Source: Caballeronia glebae (GTDB lineage Bacteria; Pseudomonadota; Gammaproteobacteria; Burkholderiales; Burkholderiaceae). From it: a DNA stretch of 64,000 nucleotides. The position numbers and the translations under genes were made by a program. The stretch is taken from NCBI RefSeq assembly GCF_001545035.1, contig NZ_FCOJ02000020.1, positions 1 through 64,000 on the forward strand, read 5' to 3'. Positions 18,856 to 27,489 of this stretch are shown here, one piece after another (within the stretch, counting starts at the first letter, position 1; every line of letters starts with the position of its first letter). Under the pieces are notes generated by a model. The model had not been told where the DNA came from, ran no database searches, and worked only from the letters and a program-made list of their open reading frames with translations.

Positions 18856-19074
18856 ATGTCTACCGAGACTTACGTTCGCAACGGGCATCACGTCGAGATC
18901 ACGATCGATCACGATCCGACTGGTCAATGCACCTGGTCCTACACCGTCGATGCGGACGGTTACACCGAAATGCGCGATCGTCCTCTGGAAAGCCCGGAAG
19001 CGGCGATGCAGGCGGCCAAAACCCACGCGAATGCAAAGGCCGACATGCTGCCGGCCGGCGACGCGGCGCAGTGA
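18856..19074 (+). CDS. Small conserved-looking protein
   Basis: A 72-residue protein beginning MSTETYVRNGHHVEITIDHD. It looks like a small beta sheet (ETYVRNGHHVEITIDHDPTG, CTWSYTVDADGYTEMRD) followed by one helix (ESPEAAMQAAKTHANAKADML). Third codon positions are mostly G or C, as in its neighbours. The start was placed after the GAGA at 18843-18846; the longer reading overlaps the preceding gene. I do not recognise a named family. Confidence 0.6.
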   Translation: MSTETYVRNGHHVEITIDHDPTGQCTWSYTVDADGYTEMRDRPLESPEAAMQAAKTHANAKADMLPAGDAAQ

Positions 19075-19244
19075 ATGCACGAGCTTGCGCCTAGCTAATG
19101 CGAAGACGAAGCCGCGCGGACATCCTCCGGCGGCCTTTGATTCGGTGGATCGCCATCGGGCGTCGGGGTGTGCATCCGCTCGTCGGCGTCGGTTGGGAAG
19201 CGCGATCGATCGTCAGGGAGATGCCCGCATTCGTCGTGCCGTAG

Positions 19245-21197
19245 TCAGAGCACGACCTGCACGCCGAGTTCGACCACATCTTCGCTTCGTAGTCCGTAGT
19301 ATTCCGCCCTCGACGCCGAGTGAAACGACATCCCGCCGAAGAGACGCTCGCGCCAGCGCGCCATCTGTCCGTGCGAGCAGCCGGGCATCGCCTCGTCGCG
19401 CGGCAAAAAGAATGTCGTGTGCTTCGGATCGAAGCGCCATTGCCCGAGTTGTCCGTCGAGCGATGCAAGCAAGCGCGGCAGATTCGGCCGCTCGACGAAG
19501 CCATGACGCGATATCACTTCATAGCAGCCCGCGCCCAGATCGCGCACTTCGATGCGCGTATGTTCATCGACGCGCGGCGCGGATTCCGAGCGGTTCGCGA
19601 AGATCACCGTCGTCTCGTGCAGCACGCGGTTATGGCGCACGTTGCTCGCGAGCGCCGAAGGGGTCGCGCCCTGCGTGCTGCCCGGATAAACGGCCGTGCC
19701 GGGCACGCGCGCGGGCCGCTCGCCGCTCGTCAGCACATGGCGCAGAAACTCCGCGAGCGGCTGTGCACGCGACGAATGCATCTGCGCGAGTTCGAGCCCG
19801 CGATGCCATGTCGCCATCGACACGAACAACACGATGCCGATCGCGACCGGAAACCAGCCGCCCTGCGGAATCTTGTGCACGTTCGCCGCGACGAGCAGCC
19901 CATCGATCGCGATGAGCGGCACGCTGAGCGCCGCAACCGCGAGCCACGACCAGCGCCAGATGTTGCGCGTGACGCTGACCATCTGCACCGTGGTGATCAG
20001 CATCGTGAGGCCGACCGCGATGCCATACGCGGACGTCAGCCTGTCGGAGCTGCGAAACACGAGCACGAGAAACATCACGGCGGCGAACAGGGCCGCGTTC
20101 ACGGCCGGCACATAAACCTGCCCACGTTGCGACGTCGACGTTTCGATCACACGCAGACGCGGCAGAAAGCCGAGTTCGATCGCCTGGCTCGTCATCGAGA
20201 AAGCCCCTGAAATCACGGCCTGCGATGCGATCACGGTGGCGAGCAGCGCGATCAGCACGGTCGGTATCAGCGCCCACGAAGGCGCGGCGAAAAAGAACGG
20301 CTGCTTCGCCGATCCAGGCTGATGCAGGATCGTCGCGGCCTGCCCGAAGTATCCAACGATGATCGCCGGAAACACGACGACGAGCCATGCAAGCCGGATC
20401 GCGCGCCGGCCGAAATGACCGATGTCGGCATAGAGCGCTTCGGCGCCCGTCAATGCGAGAATCACCGCGCCGAGAATAGTGAACGCGAGCCCGGCATGCG
20501 CGATCACGAGCGCCCACGCATAAGCGGGCGAAAGCGCGCGCAACACGTCCGGATGCTCGACGATCCGATAGACGCCCACCGCCGCGAGATACGCGAACCA
20601 CAGCAACATGACCGGCCCGAACGCCTTGCCGACGACCGCCGTGCCGCGCGATTGAAAGAGGAATAGCGCGACGAGAATCGCCGCCGCGATCGGCACGATG
20701 AACGGCTCGAACTTCGCGCTCACCTGGCTCAGGCCTTCGACCGCGGACAGCACAGAGACAGCGGGCGTGATCATCGAATCGCCGTAGAACATCGCCGCGC
20801 CGAACAAACCCGCCATCAGCAGAAGATGCGGCACGCGCCGTCCTTGCTGCTCGTAGCCCGAGCGTGCGAGCGCCGTCAACGCGACGATGCCGCCCTCGCC
20901 TTCATTGTCCGCGCGCATCACGTAGCACACGTACTTGCCCATCACGACGATCACGACGGCCCACACGATCATCGAGAGAATGCCCATCACGATCGATGCA
21001 TCGACGCTGCCCGCTTCGGTCACGCCTTGTCTGAGCGCGTAGATCGGGCTCGTGCCGATATCGCCGAACACGATGCCGAGCGCGCCCAGCATGAGACCCG
21101 TCAGCGCCTTCTTCGGCGCGGGCGCTGGCCGACGTTCGCGGGCTTGGTTCGCGCCATCGCGCGCGGGGCGCGGAGCATCGTTCGATGTGGTTGTCAT
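19245..21197 (-). CDS. kup: Kup low-affinity potassium transporter
   Basis: A 650-residue potassium:proton symporter. About twelve membrane helices fill residues 30-460, starting with the family signature GALGIVFGDIGTSPIYALRQ and including ALTGAEALYADIGHFGRRAI. A cytoplasmic carboxyl domain follows (RHNRVLHETTVIFANRSE, then FDPKHTTFFLPRDE). Length is normal for Kup. It is transcribed alone. The start at 21197 lacks a strong ribosome site but no better in-frame start precedes the first helix. Confidence 0.94.
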   Translation of the reverse strand: MTTTSNDAPRPARDGANQARERRPAPAPKKALTGLMLGALGIVFGDIGTSPIYALRQGVTEAGSVDASIVMGILSMIVWAVVIVVMGKYVCYVMRADNEGEGGIVALTALARSGYEQQGRRVPHLLLMAGLFGAAMFYGDSMITPAVSVLSAVEGLSQVSAKFEPFIVPIAAAILVALFLFQSRGTAVVGKAFGPVMLLWFAYLAAVGVYRIVEHPDVLRALSPAYAWALVIAHAGLAFTILGAVILALTGAEALYADIGHFGRRAIRLAWLVVVFPAIIVGYFGQAATILHQPGSAKQPFFFAAPSWALIPTVLIALLATVIASQAVISGAFSMTSQAIELGFLPRLRVIETSTSQRGQVYVPAVNAALFAAVMFLVLVFRSSDRLTSAYGIAVGLTMLITTVQMVSVTRNIWRWSWLAVAALSVPLIAIDGLLVAANVHKIPQGGWFPVAIGIVLFVSMATWHRGLELAQMHSSRAQPLAEFLRHVLTSGERPARVPGTAVYPGSTQGATPSALASNVRHNRVLHETTVIFANRSESAPRVDEHTRIEVRDLGAGCYEVISRHGFVERPNLPRLLASLDGQLGQWRFDPKHTTFFLPRDEAMPGCSHGQMARWRERLFGGMSFHSASRAEYYGLRSEDVVELGVQVVL

Positions 21198-21500
21198 TCG
21201 ACGTGTGCATCTTCGTCATGCCGTGCGGAACGTCCAAGCAAAAGCTATTCCGCCCGTTCACACGAAGGTCTTGCGCCGGGTGCGCCAGAATGCTTACACC
21301 GTGAAAGAGAACGCACGACTCGCATGTTTTCGTTCAGTGCGTGAGGCGCTATTTGTGTTTAAGCGCATGCGCCACGTCGTTTCAATTCGCGTAATCAAGC
21401 GTAAGCGTTGCTTACACATCTTCACGCCATTTTCTTCGTTCATTGCGTACAGTCCGGGCATTGCAAAACATCAATTCGCCAACTTCCAGAGGAACGAAAA
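21198..21500. other. Intergenic region between kup and the RcnB-like gene
   Basis: About 300 bases carrying the two divergent promoters. It holds an inverted repeat GTAAGC-GTT-GCTTAC at 21401-21415 and a nine-base direct repeat TGCTTACAC at 21292-21300 and 21409-21417. These may be regulator half-sites. No gene was found in it. Confidence 0.4.
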
Positions 21501-21914
21501 ATGAAGAAAAGTCGAATCATCGCCGCACTGGTTTGCGCGAGCATCGGACTCACGACGGGCGCCGTCATGGCACAACCCGCCCCAGGCGGTCCTGATGGTT
21601 ATCACGACACATATCGTGGCGGTCCGGGTGCTCAGGAGGGCGGTCCCGGCGCGCCCGGTCACGGTCCCGAGATGAACGGTCGCGACGCCCCGCGCCCGCC
21701 CGTTCATGCGAACGAGGAGCAGCGTCACGAAGACTGGCGCAAAGGCGAGCGTCTTTCGAACGACTACCGGAATCATCAATACGTCGTAGACGACTGGCAC
21801 GGCCACAACCTGCGCCAGCCGCCGCGTGGCTATCAATGGGTCGGCGTCGGAGCGGACTATCTGCTGGTCGCGGTCGCGTCGGGCGTCATCGCGCAGGTCG
21901 TGATGTCGCATTGA
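21501..21914 (+). CDS. RcnB-family periplasmic protein
   Basis: A 137-residue protein with a signal peptide (residues 1-25, LTTGAVMAQ), a Gly/Pro/His-rich linker (HDTYRGGPGAQEGGPGAPGH) and an RcnB domain: DWRKGERLSNDYRNHQYVVD, then GYQWVGVGADYLLVAVASGVI. RcnB of E. coli limits loss of nickel and cobalt by the efflux pump RcnA; no rcnA lies nearby, so the role here may differ. AGAGGA precedes the start at 21501. The His-rich linker could bind metal. Confidence 0.75.
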   Translation: MKKSRIIAALVCASIGLTTGAVMAQPAPGGPDGYHDTYRGGPGAQEGGPGAPGHGPEMNGRDAPRPPVHANEEQRHEDWRKGERLSNDYRNHQYVVDDWHGHNLRQPPRGYQWVGVGADYLLVAVASGVIAQVVMSH

Positions 21915-21956
21915 TGTGTGCGCTCGATTCCTCCTTCTGAACGCGCATAAAGAAAA

Positions 21957-21976
21957 GCCCGCCTGTGGAGGCGGGC
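21957..21976 (-). terminator. Intrinsic terminator of the zinc-ribbon gene
   Basis: Perfect 8-bp stem GCCCGCCT-GTGG-AGGCGGGC. Read on the minus strand it is followed by TTTTCTTTAT, a proper uridine tract, 71 bases after the zinc-ribbon stop. On the plus strand the tract is absent, so it serves mainly the minus-strand gene. Confidence 0.75.
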
Positions 21977-22046
21977 AAGATGCGCTTTAACGAGAGGGGG
22001 TCGAAGCGCACATCCAACGCGGTAAGTTACAGCTTCATTCAGGCAA

Positions 22047-22250
22047 TCAAGCTTTTCTGTGAATCATGTTAGGCGGATCGAGTTGTTGCGCCGCCTTTCC
22101 CGGCTGGTCCGGCACAGAAGCCGTCTGATCGAAAACGAAGCCCATAGCAATGTGCTCGGTGTTCGTGGAACCGCATGCGGGGCACGTATCGTCTTCGAGG
22201 GCGTCGTCTGAGTAAATGAGCTTGTTGCATGCCACACAACGTATGAGCAT
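22047..22250 (-). CDS. Small zinc-ribbon protein
   Basis: A 67-residue protein with two metal-binding knuckles, CVAC (Cys5, Cys8) and CPAC (Cys23, Cys26), followed by GSTNTEHIAMGFVFDQ and a polar tail. It resembles short zinc-ribbon or rubredoxin-like proteins with no catalytic domain. GGAG precedes the ATG by five bases. It is monocistronic and ends at a clear terminator. Role unknown. Confidence 0.7.
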   Translation of the reverse strand: MLIRCVACNKLIYSDDALEDDTCPACGSTNTEHIAMGFVFDQTASVPDQPGKAAQQLDPPNMIHRKA

Positions 22251-22385
22251 TTGTACTCCCGAAGTCCCTTGAAATCGTCTCTCTTTTATATGTCAAAACG
22301 GGCGCGCAGCCAATTGTTCTTTATGCGCCCCTTCCGAGCATTGCAAGCACTGCGTTCATAACCGCTTTCATAACATTCCGCGACT

Positions 22386-23090
22386 CTATCGGACGATGCT
22401 CCATTCGGATTCGCTCGCTCCAGCGTCCATTGCGCACTCGCTGAAGGGCGGCGTTTGCGGCGCATCGGGCGCGCCGTGCCAGCGCACTTCAAAGCGCTCT
22501 TCCATAAGATCCGATCCTTTCATCGAGCCCGCCACCGCGGTGAGCCGGCAACCCGTCGCCTGCATCGAAGCGGCCAGCACGTCTCTGGAAAACGCGCCCT
22601 TTTGATAAGTAATCCGGAGGTCCGCGTGATTCTCGCGCGGTATGCGTCTTTCGACTTCCTTCAAAAACCAGAGCACGACGATCCCGAGCGCGAGTCCCAC
22701 CGCGCCTAGACCAAGCTGACCGCCGCCAAAGCATAAGCCGACGACCGTTACGAACCACAGCGTCGCCGCCGTCGTCACGCCCTTCACGAGCCCGTCCTTG
22801 CGAAGAATCGCGCCCGCGCCGATGAACCCCACGCCCGACAATATCCCGAGCGGCAGGCGCATCAGATCCAGCACCGCGAACGAACCGGGCATCTTGCCCG
22901 ACTGAGCGAGTAACGCATTGGCTTGCAGCATCGCAAGACACGCGGCGAGGCACACGAGCAGCGTGGTTCTCAATCCGGCGACCTTGCCTGATTCGCCCCG
23001 ATTCAATCCGACGAGAACACCGGCGAGCACCGCTAGCGATATTCGAATGCAGACATCCTGCCATTCGAGGGTGAGAGGCATGAGCGCCAT
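22386..23090 (-). CDS. MgtC/SapB family membrane protein
   Basis: A 234-residue protein with five hydrophobic segments in residues 10-145. The MgtC core is clear: GVLVGLNRGESGKVAGLRTT, then PLGILSGVGFIGAGAILRKD, the most conserved part of the family. A cytoplasmic carboxyl domain (residues 150-234) has an ACT-like pattern. Family members help survival at low magnesium or within hosts by acting on membrane energetics; this one is not linked to a magnesium pump gene. It is divergent from the TPP enzyme. Confidence 0.85.
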   Translation of the reverse strand: MALMPLTLEWQDVCIRISLAVLAGVLVGLNRGESGKVAGLRTTLLVCLAACLAMLQANALLAQSGKMPGSFAVLDLMRLPLGILSGVGFIGAGAILRKDGLVKGVTTAATLWFVTVVGLCFGGGQLGLGAVGLALGIVVLWFLKEVERRIPRENHADLRITYQKGAFSRDVLAASMQATGCRLTAVAGSMKGSDLMEERFEVRWHGAPDAPQTPPFSECAMDAGASESEWSIVR

Positions 23091-23286
23091 TGTTTGAGTC
23101 CTGAGGCAATCGCCCGCAAGAGCGCATTAGCAATCGTCAAGCCCGCGCGCATTCATCCATCCCTTGCGAAAATTGAAAGACAGCGGCATGGGCATTGCGC
23201 ACATGGCTTGCAGGCGAAGCCGCCATTACATGCCTTACGAGCGCGAGCGGCATTCTTTGCGATCCTGCTATCCGGAGACTTCAATC

Positions 23287-25083
23287 ATGGCTATTACCGT
23301 CGGCGATTTCCTGATCGACCGCCTGCATGCCTGGGGCGTGCGCCGCATTTACGGCTATCCCGGCGACGGCATTAATGGCGTCTTCGGCGCGCTTAATCGC
23401 GCCAAAGGCAAGATCGAATTCATTCAGGCGCGCCATGAAGAGATGGCCGCGTTCATGGCCTCGGCGCATGCGAAGTTCACAGGCGAGCTGGGCGTGTGCA
23501 TCGCGACATCGGGGCCGGGCGCGGCGCATCTCGTCACCGGTCTCTACGATGCGCGCCTCGATCACATGCCCGTCCTCGCGATCACGGGCCAGCAGGCGCG
23601 CGCGGCGCTGGGCGGACACTATCAGCAGGAAGTCGATCTGCCCGCGCTGTTCAAGGACGTCGCGGGCGCCTTCGTGCAGCAGGCGAGCGTGCCCTCGCAG
23701 ATTCGCCATCTCGTCGACCGGGCGGTGCGCATCGCGCTATCGGAGCGCAAGGTGACGGCGCTCATACTGCCGAACGATCTGCAGGACCTCGAATATGAGC
23801 CGCCGGGCCGCAAGCACGGCACGCTGCATTCGGGCGTCGGTTATCGCGCGCCGAAGACCGTGCCGTATGACGACGATCTGCAACGCGCCGCCGACGTGCT
23901 CAACGCCGGCAAGAAGGTCGCGATGCTCGTCGGCGCGGGCGCGCTGCAAGCCACGGACGAAGTTATCGCCGTCGCGGAAAAACTCGGCGCGGGCGTCGCG
24001 AAGGCGCTGCTCGGCAAGGCCGCGCTACCCGACGATCTGCCCTTCGTCACCGGTTCGATCGGTCTGCTCGGCACCGAGCCGAGCTACAAGCTCATGAACG
24101 AATGCGACACGCTTTTCATGATCGGCTCGGGCTTCCCTTACTCCGAATTCCTGCCGAAGGAAGGTGCCGCGCGCGGCGTGCAGATCGACCTCAAGGCGGA
24201 CATGCTTTCCATCCGCTATCCGATGGAAGTGAATCTCGTCGGCGATAGCGCGGAGACCTTGCGCGCGCTGCTGCCGCTGCTGCAACAGAAAACGAATCGT
24301 GCTTGGCGCAAGGACATCGAAGGCTGGATCGGCGACTGGTGGAAGACGCTGGAGAAGCGCGCGATTGAACCGGCGGCAGGCGGCGTGAATCCGCAGCGCA
24401 CGATATGGGAGCTCTCGCCGCGCGTGCCGGCGAACGCGATCGTCACGAGCGATTCCGGTTCGGTCGCGAACTGGTACGCGCGCGACCTGAAGGTGAAGCG
24501 CGGCATGATGTGCTCGCTCTCGGGCGGCCTCGCGTCGATGGGCGCGGCCGTGCCCTACGCGATCGCGGCCAAGTTCGCACATCCGGAGCGCCCGGTGATC
24601 GCGCTCGTTGGCGATGGCGCCATGCAGATGAACAACATGGCCGAGCTCATCACGGTGTCGAAGTACTGGAAGCAATGGTCCGATCCGCGCTGGATCTGCA
24701 TGGTGCTCAACAACGAAGACCTGAATCAGGTCACGTGGGAGCAGCGCGTGATGGAAGGCGATCCGAAGTTCGAGGCATCGCAGAACATTCCGTCGGTGCC
24801 TTATCACAAGTTCGCGGAAATGATCGGGCTGAAGGGCTTTTATGTCGACGACGCCGAGCGCATGGCCGCCGTGTGGGACGAAGCGCTGGCGGCGGATCGT
24901 CCTGTCGTGATCGAAGTGAAGGCCGATCCGAACGTGCCGCCGCTGCCGCCGCACATCACGCTTCAGCAGGCTAAGGCCTTCGCGACCACGCTCATGAAGG
25001 GCGATCCGAGCCAGAGCCATGTGATCGTCGATACGGCGAAGCAGGTGTTGAGCGCGGTGCTTCCGGGGCACAAGGACAAGTGA
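23287..25083 (+). CDS. PoxB-like thiamine-pyrophosphate enzyme
   Basis: A 598-residue protein with the three-domain plan of pyruvate oxidase and acetolactate synthase. The amino-terminal domain has the catalytic Glu in RHEEMAAFMASA, the middle domain spans roughly 190-330, and the carboxyl domain has GDGAMQMNNMAELITVSKY, ending with the second Asn ligand in NNEDLN. Pyruvate:quinone oxidoreductase or a general 2-keto acid decarboxylase are the likely activities. The start at 23287 follows GGAG. A ParB-like gene follows 54 bases downstream in the same direction. Confidence 0.8.
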   Translation: MAITVGDFLIDRLHAWGVRRIYGYPGDGINGVFGALNRAKGKIEFIQARHEEMAAFMASAHAKFTGELGVCIATSGPGAAHLVTGLYDARLDHMPVLAITGQQARAALGGHYQQEVDLPALFKDVAGAFVQQASVPSQIRHLVDRAVRIALSERKVTALILPNDLQDLEYEPPGRKHGTLHSGVGYRAPKTVPYDDDLQRAADVLNAGKKVAMLVGAGALQATDEVIAVAEKLGAGVAKALLGKAALPDDLPFVTGSIGLLGTEPSYKLMNECDTLFMIGSGFPYSEFLPKEGAARGVQIDLKADMLSIRYPMEVNLVGDSAETLRALLPLLQQKTNRAWRKDIEGWIGDWWKTLEKRAIEPAAGGVNPQRTIWELSPRVPANAIVTSDSGSVANWYARDLKVKRGMMCSLSGGLASMGAAVPYAIAAKFAHPERPVIALVGDGAMQMNNMAELITVSKYWKQWSDPRWICMVLNNEDLNQVTWEQRVMEGDPKFEASQNIPSVPYHKFAEMIGLKGFYVDDAERMAAVWDEALAADRPVVIEVKADPNVPPLPPHITLQQAKAFATTLMKGDPSQSHVIVDTAKQVLSAVLPGHKDK

Positions 25084-25137
25084 CGCCTATCGAAACGATA
25101 CAGCGTCGCGCTCGCGGATAGAGCAAAGGAGCGCGTC

Positions 25138-25722
25138 ATGAACACGCTGCGCATCGACCAGTTGCATCCGACGCAGATGACGCACGGAGAACGCCAGATT
25201 CGCCGCAAGGTTGCGGAGTATCGCGCATTGAATACGCATGATCTTGAGATGTCGATCGCCGCGAAGCCGATCGCCGTCGTGCTCGGGCCGGGCGGCGAGC
25301 CGTATGTGATCGACCATCATCATGTCGCTTGCGCGCTGGCCCGCATCGATGTGCGGGAAGTGCCGTTCGTTTTGGTGAGGGACTTGTCTTCGTCGTCGCG
25401 CGCGGCGTTCTGGTTGACGATGGAGAACAACGCGTGGGTTTATCCCTACGACGCAAACGGTCGCCGCGTCGCGTTCAAGGATATGCCCGTGCATATGTGG
25501 GACGCCGTGGACGACGAATTTCGCAGCCTCGCGGCCTTCGCGCGCAGTGCGGGCGGCTATGAAAAAACCACTGTGCCGCTGGCCGATTTTCGCTGGGCGA
25601 ACTTCTTTCGCGCGCACTTCCCGCGACCTTGCGACGACGCACAATTCGACGCGTTGCTCGAACGCGCCGTCGTTCTGGCCCGCAGCGATAGCGCCGCGGG
25701 CCTGCCGGGTTTCATCGGCTGA
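25138..25722 (+). CDS. ParB-like nuclease-fold protein (ParBc_2 type)
   Basis: A 194-residue protein whose first 130 residues fit the ParB-like nuclease group that occurs outside partition systems: LHPTQMTHGERQIRRKVAEY, then VVLGPGGEPYVIDHHHVACA with the conserved DHHH-type motif. There is no helix-turn-helix, so it is not a chromosome-partition protein. These proteins are often labelled ParB yet have no tested function. It probably shares a transcript with the upstream TPP enzyme. Confidence 0.7.
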   Translation: MNTLRIDQLHPTQMTHGERQIRRKVAEYRALNTHDLEMSIAAKPIAVVLGPGGEPYVIDHHHVACALARIDVREVPFVLVRDLSSSSRAAFWLTMENNAWVYPYDANGRRVAFKDMPVHMWDAVDDEFRSLAAFARSAGGYEKTTVPLADFRWANFFRAHFPRPCDDAQFDALLERAVVLARSDSAAGLPGFIG

Positions 25723-25727
25723 TCGCT

Positions 25728-26942
25728 TTAACGCGGATTCGTCGCGATGAAGTTCTTGACCGCCGTATAGACCGGCTTCTTCGTCACGCCATCGTTGAGC
25801 ATGATGCCGTAAGGCCCCTGTCCGGTCGGCGGATCGTCGTAGAGTTCATAGACCTGAAGCGACTGGATGTTGTACTGCGGCGCGATCGCGAGCAGCGCTC
25901 CCATCATATTGTTAGCCATGAACGTCGCCGCCTGATCGGCCGTGCCGGGGAAGCTCGGACGCATGCCCACTTCGTTGATCCAGATCGGTTTGCCGAACGC
26001 TTGCAGCGTACCGATCACGTCGTAGCACAGCGTGCCGCACGCGTGACGAATGTCGCCCTGCTCCGAGTACCAGTGCCACGCGGTGATGTCCCACGTGACA
26101 ACCGGATGACCGCTCGTGCCGTCGGGCTGCGTGCCGTTGGCGAGCATCGTGTCGAAGCCGAGGTGCATCCACGTATTGCCGCCGATGATGATCTTGCCAT
26201 CGGGATCGACCGACTTGATACCCGCGATCAACCCGCGAATGACACCGCGCGCGAGCTGGAAGCAATCGTTCTTGTAGTCGGTGGTGTTCACACCGTCGAC
26301 ATAACCGACGAGACATTGCGGCGCGAGTTCGTTGGTGACTTCGTAATACGCATAGCGCTGCACGTTGACGATCTGCTGAGCGAGCGCATAGCTCGCCTGA
26401 TAAGCCGAATTCTCGTCGGGGAAATCGAGCTGCTGCAAGATCACCGGATAAACCGTCACGCCGGATTGCTCCATCGTCTGCGCGATGCCCGCGAGCTTTT
26501 GCGCCTGAGCCACGTTGGAAACATCGTTGCGATACAACGTAACGTTGAGGTCCTTTAGTTGCGCGAGTTGTTGCTCGGGTGTCGACGTCTGGTATGGACC
26601 GATCCAATTGTCATGACCGTTCATGCCATAAAACACGCTGCCCGCGGGCGCGATCACAGGCTTTGCGGTCGTGCTCGGGCCGCTCGCAGGCGTCGGGCTC
26701 GATGCCGCAATGGGACTCGATGCGCCCGCCGGACTCGATGCCGCCGCCGGACTCGATGCGCCCGAAGCACTCGTTTGCGAACCGCCAGTCGTGCTCGCGC
26801 CGTCGCTTCCGCCACTGCCGCCGCATGCGGTCAATGTGCATGCGATCGCGAAGCTCGATAACATCGAAAATCGCGCCGGCGAAGCAAGGCGAAGCGACTT
26901 GAAGATGCAGGCAATGGTTCGAATGAAAACGTTTTCTTTCAT
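25728..26942 (-). CDS. Lipoprotein with glycoside-hydrolase-like barrel
   Basis: A 404-residue protein. A signal with lipobox LTAC ends at Cys40, so it should be anchored to a membrane. A low-complexity linker of Ala, Ser, Gly and Pro follows (about residues 50-100), then a TIM-barrel-like domain. YYEVTNEL near the middle and WINEVGM near the end look like the acid/base and nucleophile glutamates of clan A glycosidases (GH5/GH39 style). Substrate unknown, perhaps an exopolysaccharide. The start is uncertain: ATG at 26942 is favoured because the signal follows, but no strong ribosome site is seen, and Met at residue 27 is possible. Confidence 0.65.
   Translation of the reverse strand: MKENVFIRTIACIFKSLRLASPARFSMLSSFAIACTLTACGGSGGSDGASTTGGSQTSASGASSPAAASSPAGASSPIAASSPTPASGPSTTAKPVIAPAGSVFYGMNGHDNWIGPYQTSTPEQQLAQLKDLNVTLYRNDVSNVAQAQKLAGIAQTMEQSGVTVYPVILQQLDFPDENSAYQASYALAQQIVNVQRYAYYEVTNELAPQCLVGYVDGVNTTDYKNDCFQLARGVIRGLIAGIKSVDPDGKIIIGGNTWMHLGFDTMLANGTQPDGTSGHPVVTWDITAWHWYSEQGDIRHACGTLCYDVIGTLQAFGKPIWINEVGMRPSFPGTADQAATFMANNMMGALLAIAPQYNIQSLQVYELYDDPPTGQGPYGIMLNDGVTKKPVYTAVKNFIATNPR
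26695..26766 (-). repeat. 18-bp tandem repeat encoding the Ala/Ser/Pro linker
   Basis: Four 18-bp units, each opening with GGACTCGATGC or GGGCTCGATGC on the plus strand, starting at 26695, 26713, 26731 and 26749. They encode the ASSPAG-like repeats of the lipoprotein linker. The copy number may vary by slippage. Confidence 0.7.
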
Positions 26943-27221
26943 GGCCGATTCGGAGTTTTGGAGAGGATTATCGAGCGCCCGGTTCATTGCCGGAAACGAA
27001 ACGCCCGCCTCGCGCGGGGACGTATGAGCGCGTACAGACGCGCGCGTTCGATAAATAACGAACGCAGCTTCGCTTCGATAGAAGAGATAGCGGAGCACCC
27101 CAATAGCCGATGCGCGGGAACGCGATGGCACGGGCGCGGCACTCACGGAGCCACAAAGAACCTTCGCGCTACGTTCGATCGGAGCACGCGAAGGAAGATC
27201 GGAAGTTATTGAAAAACACGA

Positions 27222-27242
27222 ACATGCATCGAGCATGCATGT
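27222..27242. promoter_or_regulatory. Palindrome ACATGCAT-N5-ATGCATGT
   Basis: Perfect 8-bp arms around CGAGC, the shape of a site for a dimeric regulator. It lies about 250 bases upstream of the subunit II start and about 280 bases upstream of the lipoprotein start. Confidence 0.4.
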
Positions 27243-27308
27243 CACGAATACGTTAGCACATCATAGCGTCCGTGCCGGCATATTCAAGCATTGCGAATGT
27301 ATAGAGAA

Positions 27309-27340
27309 GAATAGTTATCGATTCGATAACTTCTATTCTA
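27309..27340. promoter_or_regulatory. Imperfect palindrome AGAATAGTTATCGA-T-TCGATAA-CTT-CTATTCT
   Basis: Inner arms TTATCGA and TCGATAA are perfect around a single T. Outer arms AGAATAG and CTATTCT are perfect but offset by three bases on the right. It lies 150 bases upstream of the oxidase subunit II start, in the AT-rich part of the intergenic region, and may be an operator. Confidence 0.4.
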
Positions 27341-27489
27341 CTGATGAAACATCGCGTGAAAGCGAGCGCGATCCGTGCTTTATTCCGTAAGGTTATCGTT
27401 GGGACCGTGGATTGCTCCGAGTGAAATGCCCCGCGCGTATAACACGCGCCGGAACCGCTCGAATCGAGCCAATCACTTCACGGAGATGC

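Larger units (their letters stand above)
26943..27489. other. Long divergent intergenic region before the oxidase operon
   Basis: About 550 bases without a supported gene. It contains an 8-bp palindrome at 27222-27242 and a larger imperfect palindrome at 27309-27340, and is more AT-rich than its surroundings near 27200-27370. It should hold the promoters of the lipoprotein and oxidase operon. Confidence 0.5.

Noticed and set aside
21957-21976. Terminator for the RcnB-like gene
   Set aside because: The uridine tract is only on the minus-strand side, so it was assigned to the zinc-ribbon gene; some bidirectional action is possible.
26695-26766. CRISPR-like repeats
   Set aside because: The 18-bp units are directly adjacent without spacers and lie in the lipoprotein coding frame as Ala/Ser/Pro codons.
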